Shown in pieces: positions 41,743 through 49,484 of a DNA stretch of 63,354 nt. The DNA is taken from assembly GCF_013359695.1 (NCBI RefSeq), contig NZ_JABFMU010000036.1, positions 1 through 63,354 on the forward strand. The letters are read 5' to 3'. Position numbers and translations under genes: made by a program. The DNA comes from Pseudomonas sp. C2B4. GTDB lineage: Bacteria; Pseudomonadota; Gammaproteobacteria; Pseudomonadales; Pseudomonadaceae. The stretch's first letter is position 1. Each line of letters begins with the position of its first letter. The notes beneath the pieces are model-generated. The model was given only the letters and a program-made list of their open reading frames with translations. It made no database searches and was not told where the DNA came from.

Positions 41743-42995
41743 TTGCGCAGCTCCATGTGAGGACGTTGCATGGGCAGCAGACCCTGAGGGCGCCAGATCA
41801 TCATCAGTACCATCAAGGCACCGAACATCAGCATGCGGTACTCACTGAACTCACGCATCATTTCCGGCAACAGGATCATCACCACGGCCGCCAGGATCAC
41901 ACCCAGCTGCGAACCCATGCCACCCAGCACAACGATGGCGAGGATGATCGCCGACTCGATGAAGGTGAAGGATTCCGGTGTGATCAAGCCTTGGCGGGCG
42001 GCGAAGAAGCTACCGGCGAAACCGGCGAAGCTGGCGCCCAGGGTAAAGGCCGACAATTTGATCACGGTAGGGTTCAGGCCCAGCGCGCGGCAGGCGATCT
42101 CGTCTTCGCGCAGTGCTTCCCACGCACGGCCCAAGGGCATGCGCAGCAGGCGGTTGATGACGAACAACGCGGCCAGGGCCAGGAGCAACGCCACCAGGTA
42201 GAGGAAAATCACCTTGTTGATCGAGTTGTATTCCAGGCCAAAGTACTCGTGGAACGTCTGCATACCTTCGGCGGCTTTACGTTCGAAGGTCAGGCCGAAG
42301 AACGTTGGCTTCTCGATGTTGCTGATGCCGTTCGGACCGCCAGTGAGGCCGGTCAGGTTACGCAGGAACAGACGGATGATTTCACCGAAGCCCAGGGTCA
42401 CGATCGCCAGGTAGTCGCCGCGCAGGCGCAGTACCGGGAAGCCGAGCAGGAAACCAAAGGTGGCGGCCATCAGGCCGGCGATCGGCAGGCAGATCCAGAA
42501 GCTCAGGCCGTAGTAGTGCGACAGCAGCGCATAACTGTAGGCGCCGACGGCGTAGAAGCCGACGTAACCCAGGTCGAGCAGACCCGCCAGACCGACCACG
42601 ATGTTCAGGCCCAGGCCCAGCATCACGTAGATCAGCACCAGCGTTGCGATGTCCACCGCACCACGGGAGCCGAAGAACGGCCAGATCAGTGCGCCGGCGA
42701 TCAGGGCAATGATGAACCAGCGCTGGGTGCTCGGCAGGGTCAGGAAATTGCTGGCCTTGGCCGGCATCAGCGGCATGCCCGGCGATGAGCGCCAGGCGGA
42801 GCTGATCCGCTGGTCGAACAGCACGCGCAGGAACATCAGCACCGAGCACACGGCGATGGTGATCAACGTGGCGGTGCTGGTGCCATGGACTTCGAGGTGG
42901 ATACCGACGATGGTCAATTTCAGGCCCAATACCGGGTAGGCCACGGCCCACACCAGCAAGGCGCTGAAGAACGCCTGTTTAAGATTCCTAGTCAT
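41739..42995 (-). CDS. braE: Branched-chain amino-acid ABC importer, permease E
   Basis: The 418-residue LivM-type permease has the extended N-terminus of the Pseudomonas proteins and the conserved [26 protein letters not shown] segment. The EAA-like loop is [33 protein letters not shown]. It overlaps braD by 4 bp and braF by 4 bp. Confidence 0.95.
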   Translation of the reverse strand: [418 protein letters not shown]

Positions 42996-43915
42996 ACTTT
43001 CTCAACCTCCGGACGGCCCAGCAGGCCGGTTGGCCGGAACAACAACACCAAAACCAAGAGACCGAAGGCCACGACGTCCTTGTACTGGTCGCCGAAGATA
43101 TCGGCGCCGAAGGCTTCTGCCACACCCAGGACCAGCCCGCCGAGCATGGCGCCCGGAATGCTGCCGATACCGCCCAGTACGGCGGCGGTGAAGGCCTTGA
43201 GGCCGACCAGGAAACCGGCGTTGGGGTTGATCACGCCGTATTGCATGCTCAGCAGCACGGCCGCGATGGCCGCCAGCGCTGCACCGATGACGAAGGTGAG
43301 GGCGATGATGTTGTTGGTGTTGATACCCAGCAGGTTGGCCATCTTGATGTCTTCGGCACAGGCGCGGCAGGCGCGACCCAGGCGAGAGCGGGAGATGAAC
43401 AGCGTCAGGCCGAGCATGGCGACCAGCGTCACCACGAACACCACGATTTGCATGTAGGAAATCAGCACTTCATGTGCGCCACCTGGCCCGAAGGCAAAGT
43501 TGCCCGGAATCAGGTTGGGAATGGATTTGTCCTTGGAGTCTTGCGCCAGCAGAACCGTGTTCTGCAGGAAGATCGACATACCGATGGCGGAGATCAGCGG
43601 GATCAGACGGTTGCTGCCGCGCAAGGGGCGGTAGGCGATCCGTTCGATGCTGTAGCCGTAGGCACTGGTGACGACGATGGTCGCCAGGAAAGCAGCGGTC
43701 ATCAACAGTGGAACACTGTCGAGTCCCAGCATGGCCAGTCCGGCGATGGCGATGAACGCCACGTAGGAACCGATCATGTACACCTCGCCGTGGGCGAAGT
43801 TGATCATTCCAATGATGCCGTAAACCATCGTATAGCCGATGGCGATCAGGGCATACGTGCTGCCAATGGTCATGCCATTAACCAGCTGTTGGAAGAAGTG
43901 ATAGATGTCAGGCAT
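42992..43915 (-). CDS. braD: Branched-chain amino-acid ABC importer, permease D
   Basis: The 307-residue LivH-type permease begins MPDIYHFFQQLVNGMTIGSTYALIAIGYTMVYGIIGMINFAHGEVYMIG, the conserved LivH N-terminus. The ATPase-contact loop is RSRLGRACRACAEDIKMANLLGI. It is separated from braC by 233 bp that hold a terminator. Confidence 0.95.
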   Translation of the reverse strand: MPDIYHFFQQLVNGMTIGSTYALIAIGYTMVYGIIGMINFAHGEVYMIGSYVAFIAIAGLAMLGLDSVPLLMTAAFLATIVVTSAYGYSIERIAYRPLRGSNRLIPLISAIGMSIFLQNTVLLAQDSKDKSIPNLIPGNFAFGPGGAHEVLISYMQIVVFVVTLVAMLGLTLFISRSRLGRACRACAEDIKMANLLGINTNNIIALTFVIGAALAAIAAVLLSMQYGVINPNAGFLVGLKAFTAAVLGGIGSIPGAMLGGLVLGVAEAFGADIFGDQYKDVVAFGLLVLVLLFRPTGLLGRPEVEKV

Positions 43916-44095
43916 TACAGCGCTCCTAAAAACCTGATACGCATTTCACTGGTGGAGTCATTTTCCCGCCCGAGCCCCGTGGATCTGCATCCACTTCGAA
44001 TTCGGGGTTTGCCAGCGAACCGCTGATGACGGTTTTGAGATTTTCAGGTGGGGAGACTAGCGGATCACGCCAGCGCGGCCCAAGTACGTTCGTAA

Positions 44096-44124
44096 AACAA
44101 AGCCCACGGCACGCCGTGGGCTTT
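44096..44124 (-). terminator. Terminator between braC and braD
   Basis: AAAGCCCACGGC and GCCGTGGGCTTT form a 12-bp stem with a 2-base loop, read on the minus strand into TGTTTTA. Partial readthrough would give much binding protein and less permease. Confidence 0.83.
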
Positions 44125-44148
44125 ATTGGCAGTCAGTCAGGCAGGGCC

Positions 44149-45276
44149 TTACTGAGGCTTGGCTTCAGTTTTTGGTTTGCCGAAGTGCCACTCGTAAACC
44201 ACAAATTTGAAGTCCTTCAGGTCGCCCTTGTCGTCGAAGCTCAGGTCGCCTGTTGGGGTCTTGAAGGTGCCTTTGTGGATTTCTGCAGCCACTTTGGCGG
44301 TGTCTTCGGACTTGGCAGCCTTGATGCCTTCGGCGATCACTTCCACAGCCGAGAAGGCCGGGAACACGAACGGACCGCTTGGGTCTTCTTTCTTGGCTTT
44401 GAACGCGTCAGCCAGGGCGATGTTGGCCGGATCCTGGTCGAAGGATTTCGGCAGGGTCACCAGCAGGCCTTCGGAGGACTTCTGGGCGATCTGCGAGATC
44501 GAATCGTTACCCACGCCTTCCGGACCCATGAACTTGGCTTTCAGGCCTTTTTCATCCGCTTGACGCAGGATCAGACCCAGCTCCGGGTGGTAGCCGCCGT
44601 AGTAGACGAAGTCGACGTTGGCTTGCTTGAGCTTGGCGATGATCGAGGAGAAGTCCTTGTCGCCGGCGTTGATGCCTTCGAACACGGCAACCTTGGTGCC
44701 TTTCTTCTCGAGGGTGGTTTTAACGGCGGTGGCGATGCCTTCACCGTATTGCTGCTTGTCGTGCAGGACAGCAACGATTTTCGGCTTCACGAAATCGGCA
44801 ATGTAGTTACCGGCGGCAGGGCCCTGGGCGCTGTCCAGACCGATGGTGCGGAACACCATTTTGTAACCACGATTGGTGATGTCCGGGCTGGTGGCAGCCG
44901 GGGTGATCATGATCACGCCTTCGTCTTCGTAGATGTCCGAAGCCGGTTGAGTGGAGCTGGAGCACAGGTGGCCGACCACGAATTTCACGCCGTCGTTGAC
45001 GACTTTGTTCGCGACCGCTACCGCTTGTTTCGGATCACAGGCGTCATCGTATTCGACGGCTTCGAGTTTCTTGCCGTCTACGCCGCCTTTGGCGTTGATT
45101 TGTTCGATGGCCATTTTGGCGCCACTGAACTGCATGTCGCCGTATTGGGCTACAGGACCGGTTTTAGGGCCGGCGATGCCGATCTTGATGGTGTCAGCTG
45201 CGAACGAATGGCTGGCAACCCCGGCCAGAACCATAGCGGCAAACAGTTTGGAAATCTGCTTAGTAGCCTTAGTCAT
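44149..45276 (-). CDS. braC: Branched-chain amino-acid periplasmic binding protein
   Basis: The 375-residue type I binding protein has a signal peptide (MTKATKQISKLFAAMVLAGVASHSFA) and the LivJ core (IKIGIAGPKTGPVAQYGDMQFSGAKMAIEQINAKGG). It binds Leu, Ile, Val and often Ala or Thr. It is first in its operon, with a terminator before braD. The leader region holds a perfect 16-bp palindrome. Confidence 0.95.
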   Translation of the reverse strand: MTKATKQISKLFAAMVLAGVASHSFAADTIKIGIAGPKTGPVAQYGDMQFSGAKMAIEQINAKGGVDGKKLEAVEYDDACDPKQAVAVANKVVNDGVKFVVGHLCSSSTQPASDIYEDEGVIMITPAATSPDITNRGYKMVFRTIGLDSAQGPAAGNYIADFVKPKIVAVLHDKQQYGEGIATAVKTTLEKKGTKVAVFEGINAGDKDFSSIIAKLKQANVDFVYYGGYHPELGLILRQADEKGLKAKFMGPEGVGNDSISQIAQKSSEGLLVTLPKSFDQDPANIALADAFKAKKEDPSGPFVFPAFSAVEVIAEGIKAAKSEDTAKVAAEIHKGTFKTPTGDLSFDDKGDLKDFKFVVYEWHFGKPKTEAKPQ

Positions 45277-45375
45277 AGTGCTCCACTCTTACTGTTGTAG
45301 TTTTTATAGTCCTGGCGCCGTCGGCAGCAGAACCGGGTCAGTATCTACGACATTCCCCGGAAAAGCCCCTCGGCA

Positions 45376-45391
45376 ACTGTACCGGTACAGT
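45376..45391. promoter_or_regulatory. Perfect 16-bp palindrome upstream of braC
   Basis: ACTGTACCGGTACAGT reads the same on both strands and lies 100 bp before the braC start and 234 bp before the DUF2288 gene. The TGTACC-type dyad recalls GntR/MocR operators. No regulator gene is adjacent. Confidence 0.5.
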
Positions 45392-45625
45392 GTAGAGCGC
45401 CGATTGTCAGCCTGTGAAGCTGGCGCCGGGGGGCAAAACTTGGGGGTGTCGCTTTTATGAAAGAAAAAGACAGAATTGCGGCGGGGCTTTGACGGGCTTA
45501 TAGCCAGATTCCGTGCATTCCTTGGCTTTCCTGCGCTTTTCGTTCAGTGATGCAAATTGCTTCTGGGTTTTTCTGCCAGACCACCGACGTTATGATTGCG
45601 TCGATTTCTTTTCCGGACCGAACCC

Positions 45626-45931
45626 ATGACTGAAGAACCTAGCACCCTCTATGCCAAGCTGCTTGGAGAAACCGCATCTATTACCTGGAAGGAGTTGGAG
45701 CCGTTCTTCGCCAAGGGTGCCCTATTGTGGGTCGACCCCGGCCTGGATTTGATCGCAGTCGCCGAGGCCGTGGCCACCGACGAAGGCGAGAAAGTGGCCG
45801 CCTGGCTGGCCGCTGACAAGGTCGCCAAGCTCTCTGAAACGCGGGCGCTGGATCTGTTTGAGCGTGATCCGCAGCTGTGGGCTGTGGTTGTTTCGCCGTG
45901 GATCCTGATCCAGGAAAGGGCGACGCCCTGA
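45626..45931 (+). CDS. DUF2288 family protein
   Basis: The 101-residue acidic cytoplasmic protein fits DUF2288: LLGETASITWKELEPFFAKGALLWVDPGLDLIAVAEAVATDEGEKVAAWLAADKVAKL. The family is small and uncharacterised. An open frame of 10 codons precedes the chosen ATG at 45626. The upstream region of about 350 bp is shared with braC and holds only the palindrome. Confidence 0.88.
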   Translation: MTEEPSTLYAKLLGETASITWKELEPFFAKGALLWVDPGLDLIAVAEAVATDEGEKVAAWLAADKVAKLSETRALDLFERDPQLWAVVVSPWILIQERATP

Positions 45932-46121
45932 ATGAGTGCACCCTCTTGGTGCGCATCATCTGTGTCTAAAAGTGTGTAGCCGAGTAGCGTGATGGCATGT
46001 TGCCGTAGAGAAAGGCCACAGCCTCACGGTGACGTAAACGTAACGGGAACAGTTGAGCGAGCAGCCTGAGGGCTGCTTAATTGTTTCTGGATGTTGGAGC
46101 GGCGTTGAATCTGAGGATGTC

Positions 46122-46186
46122 TTCGCGAGGAGGCTCGCTCCCACAGAGTCATCACTGAACCCTGTGGGACCGAGCCTGCTCGCGAA
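46122..46186. repeat. REPIN with arm substitutions
   Basis: TTCGCGAGGAGGCTCGCTCCCACA and TGTGGGACCGAGCCTGCTCGCGAA flank a 17-bp spacer; each arm has one changed base. It lies 14 bp after the end of the tubulin-like gene. Confidence 0.88.
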
Positions 46187-46200
46187 TGGAGCGACGTGGT

Positions 46201-48390
46201 TTAGAAGGTTTTACCGGTGTGGTTATTCAAAGAAATAACCTTGGTCTTGCCAATGCGGTGACGGTAGATCTCGCGCAGGTACTTGATCGCCTTCTTTACG
46301 CAATCCCGGGACAGGCGGATGTCGTTGATCGAGACGAATTTGTCCTTGTCGTTGATCAGTTCGCGGTACTTCTTCTCGTACATCGGTTTGATCGCGTACC
46401 AGTTGGTATCGAGGATCTTGGCCGGGTTTTCAAACTCGTTGAGCAAGTCGTCGATGCGCGCTTCGTCGAACTCTTCATTGATGATGAAGTCGAGCATCGA
46501 GTTGTCCAGGGTTTCGTCGAAACGGTATGGACTGCGTGCGAAGCAACGCTTGATGAAGGCCACGATCAGCGTCAGGAAGTCGTCTGACAGGCACGGGCTC
46601 TTGGCAATCAGGGTGGTCAACGACAGGTTGGCCGAGGCGCCGATCACCAGTGCATAACGCTTGAGCGTGGTGTTGGGGAACAGGTTGTTGAGGTGGGTCT
46701 TCAACCGGTTCAGGTCCATGTAGGACAGCTTGTAGTCCTTCGGCAGGGACACAATCGACACCACCGACGAGCAGTTCTTGAAGAAGTGCAGGTCATGCAG
46801 GGCCGCCGCGTCATACCCGGAGTTCTTGTACTGCTCCAGCGACGCACGATAACGCTTGGATTCGATCGGCAGCAGGCTGATGCCTTCGATGGCCTGGGTT
46901 TCCTTGTTGAAGTGCGGCAGATCGATGGAGCGGAAGAACAGGTCGTCGATGTTCAGGCGCTGCGGCTCTTTTTCGAACACCTTGAACTTGTCGTTGCTTG
47001 GCTGCGGGGTTTCCGGCACCACGGACTCGGCGTAGGCGATCGCCACCGGCCCGGCCAGGCTCATGAACAGATCGTTGGCGTCCAGGCGAATGGTTTCGCC
47101 GATGTCGATACCGGCACGATGGAAATAGTTCTGATCGTAGTCGGTGGTGACGGCTTGCGCGGTCAGAATGTTGAAGATCTGCTGCGAAATGTACTGGTTG
47201 GCATGCTTTTCCATGGCATTGACGTCAATGTTCTGGATGTTGCCGTCATCGCTCGCCTCGGCATAACGCATGATGTCGTTGGAGATCAGCATCATTGCGT
47301 TCCAGGGGCGGATGCGACCCATGACGCTGGCTTCGCTGCTGTCTTCGTTGGCGAAGTTGTAGGAGAAATCCCATTCCTCCGACAGGTATTTGCACAGCAG
47401 CCGACCGGCGTTGATGTGCAGCGCTTCGGACATTTCACTGCGGTGATCGGAAATGTTCGGCAGTACGCAAATGCCGCTGGTGAAAATCGGCTCGAAGACG
47501 AAGGAATGCCCGCTCTTGCTGTCGTGCTCGTCCACCGGCTTGGTGTCGAACGTCTTGTTCATGTACGAGTGCTGTTGCGCCAGTCCGAACTCCGAAGCCA
47601 TGCCCGAACCGGTACCGCCGCCGGCGCTGAAGATCGAGAAGTACAGGCGCGACTGGTTGGCCTTGATCCCGCAGCTGTCGATCAGGTACGAGTGAATCAT
47701 CTTCCAGTCAGGGCTGGAGAAACGCTGGGTGTCCTTGTTCAGGATGATCTTGGCCAGGTACTGGCCGAGAATCGGCGCGTTACCGGCGCCACCGGCGTGG
47801 ACTTCCGACAAGTCCATGATTTTCATCTTGCTGTAGTCGCGCAGGAAACCGCTTTTTTCACCTTTGCGCGAGAAACGGATACGCCCGGCGATGTCCTTGT
47901 CCAGGTCGCCGAGCATGACCAGCGGTTCGACCAGGAATACCGGTTTGGCTGCCTTGTTTGGAATCAGGCGAAGGTTGTTGCGAATCCACTGGGCGGGGCC
48001 CTTTTCGGCGAAGCGTTTATCCGGGGACAGGCGGGGTTCGTTGTTGAACTCGTTGAGGTAGAACGTGCGCGCGTTGTACACCAGTTCCGCCACATCCAGC
48101 GCGATGTTCGAACCGCAACGGCCCAGGCCGATCAGGCACACGGACGGGAACTGCTGATCGTTGTGCTGTTCGTTGTCGCCTTCCAGGTGCGGCGGCCGTG
48201 GAAACACCATATCGCGCAGGCCGTCGAGGTTGTCGAGGATGCGGTCGGTGTTGGTTTCTGTGAAATACAGGTATTGCTGGGTCGCCAGCGGGCGTGACGG
48301 TAGCAATGGCTTCGATGAGACAGGGCTGTTCGCCGCAGGGCTCAAGGTCAGGTCGGTTACCGCAGGGGCCGGGTTGTTTTTAGAAGTCAT
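46201..48390 (-). CDS. Tubulin/FtsZ-superfamily GTPase-like protein (Tubulin_2 type)
   Basis: The 729-residue protein has the nucleotide loops of tubulin and FtsZ: T1-like GLGRCGSN (88-95) after VCLI, a Gly-rich HAGGAGN (199-204), the signature SAGGGTGSG (255-263) and SND at the T6 position (370-372). LDANDLFMSLAG (436-447) fits a T7 catalytic loop. The first 80 residues are Pro/Ser/Asn-rich, and about 280 C-terminal residues have no FtsZ match. It is far longer than FtsZ (about 390). No TubR-type DNA-binding partner is adjacent and the neighbours are unrelated. The ATG at 48390 begins MTSKNNPAPAV. Polymerisation and role are inferred, not shown. Confidence 0.85.
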   Translation of the reverse strand: MTSKNNPAPAVTDLTLSPAANSPVSSKPLLPSRPLATQQYLYFTETNTDRILDNLDGLRDMVFPRPPHLEGDNEQHNDQQFPSVCLIGLGRCGSNIALDVAELVYNARTFYLNEFNNEPRLSPDKRFAEKGPAQWIRNNLRLIPNKAAKPVFLVEPLVMLGDLDKDIAGRIRFSRKGEKSGFLRDYSKMKIMDLSEVHAGGAGNAPILGQYLAKIILNKDTQRFSSPDWKMIHSYLIDSCGIKANQSRLYFSIFSAGGGTGSGMASEFGLAQQHSYMNKTFDTKPVDEHDSKSGHSFVFEPIFTSGICVLPNISDHRSEMSEALHINAGRLLCKYLSEEWDFSYNFANEDSSEASVMGRIRPWNAMMLISNDIMRYAEASDDGNIQNIDVNAMEKHANQYISQQIFNILTAQAVTTDYDQNYFHRAGIDIGETIRLDANDLFMSLAGPVAIAYAESVVPETPQPSNDKFKVFEKEPQRLNIDDLFFRSIDLPHFNKETQAIEGISLLPIESKRYRASLEQYKNSGYDAAALHDLHFFKNCSSVVSIVSLPKDYKLSYMDLNRLKTHLNNLFPNTTLKRYALVIGASANLSLTTLIAKSPCLSDDFLTLIVAFIKRCFARSPYRFDETLDNSMLDFIINEEFDEARIDDLLNEFENPAKILDTNWYAIKPMYEKKYRELINDKDKFVSINDIRLSRDCVKKAIKYLREIYRHRIGKTKVISLNNHTGKTF

Positions 48391-48587
48391 TGTTCGCCAT
48401 CTACCTGGGCTGTTTTGGTTGGCGACACGCGGTCGTCGAACCGTCACGGAATGAGAACTCGCGTCTTTTATCAGCGCGTATTTGGCCCAAGCGTCAGAGC
48501 CGTGGCCTGAACGTACTCGGGGGAATCCTTTCCTAAGTCATGATGAATCGGCCAATATTTGACGATCTTTAATGAAAAAGAGGCGAA

Positions 48588-49484
48588 ATGATGTCAACGC
48601 TACCTTCGTTGGGGTTTGCCGGGATCGGTTTGATGGGGTTGCCGATGTGTCGGCGCTTGCTGGCAGCGGGTTATCCGCTGACGGTGTGGAACCGTAACCC
48701 GGCCAAATGTGCACCGCTGGTCGAGGCCGGTGCCCGTCAGGTCGCCACCCCGGCAGAGCTGTGCGCGCACGCCGACGTGGTGATGTTGTGCCTGGCGGAC
48801 ACCGCGGTGGTGCGCGAGGTGGTGTTTGGCCCGACCGGGGTTGTCGAAGGGGCGAAAAGCGGTCAGTTGCTGGTGGATTTTTCCAGCCTGGAACCCACGG
48901 CGACGCGGGAAATGGCTGCAGAGCTTGCCAGGAAAGCCGGCATGGGCTGGCTCGATGCGCCGGTTTCCGGTGGGGTGGTGGGGGCGGAAGCCGGCAGCCT
49001 GGCGATCATGGTTGGTGGCGACGCGGCCCACCTTGAGCGCGTCAAACCGGTATTGCTGAGGCTTGGACAGCGCGTGACGCACATGGGCGCTGTCGGCGCG
49101 GGGCAGGTGACCAAGGCCTGCAATCAGATGATCGTGGCCTGCAACGCGCTGGTGATTGCCGAAGTGGTGGCGCTGGCGGAGCGCTCCGGGGTCGATGCGA
49201 GCCTGATCGCTGAGGCTTTGGCCGGCGGCTTTGCCGATTCCAAGCCCTTGCAGATCCTTGCCCCGCAAATGGCTGATAGCCGCTTCGAACCGGTGAAATG
49301 GCACGTGCGGACGTTGCTCAAGGATCTGGACACGGCGGTGAAGTTTTCCCGCGAGCAGGGTTCGGCAACGCCGATCAGCGGGCTGGCGGCACAACTGATG
49401 CGAATGCATGGCGCCCAGGGGTTTCTGGAAAAAGACCCGTCTACATTAGTGCAGATGTACCGTGAACCAGACTCAACGACGTGA
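48588..49484 (+). CDS. NAD(P)-dependent beta-hydroxyacid dehydrogenase
   Basis: The 298-residue enzyme has the Rossmann loop GFAGIGLMGLPMCRRLLAAG, the substrate loop LDAPVSGGVVGAEAGSLAIMVGG and the catalytic Lys in GAGQVTKACNQMIVACN. It belongs to the 6-phosphogluconate dehydrogenase-like group with 2-hydroxy-3-oxopropionate and 3-hydroxyisobutyrate dehydrogenases; which substrate is unclear. Its last 44 bp overlap the tail of the MHYT gene on the other strand. Confidence 0.9.
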   Translation: MMSTLPSLGFAGIGLMGLPMCRRLLAAGYPLTVWNRNPAKCAPLVEAGARQVATPAELCAHADVVMLCLADTAVVREVVFGPTGVVEGAKSGQLLVDFSSLEPTATREMAAELARKAGMGWLDAPVSGGVVGAEAGSLAIMVGGDAAHLERVKPVLLRLGQRVTHMGAVGAGQVTKACNQMIVACNALVIAEVVALAERSGVDASLIAEALAGGFADSKPLQILAPQMADSRFEPVKWHVRTLLKDLDTAVKFSREQGSATPISGLAAQLMRMHGAQGFLEKDPSTLVQMYREPDSTT

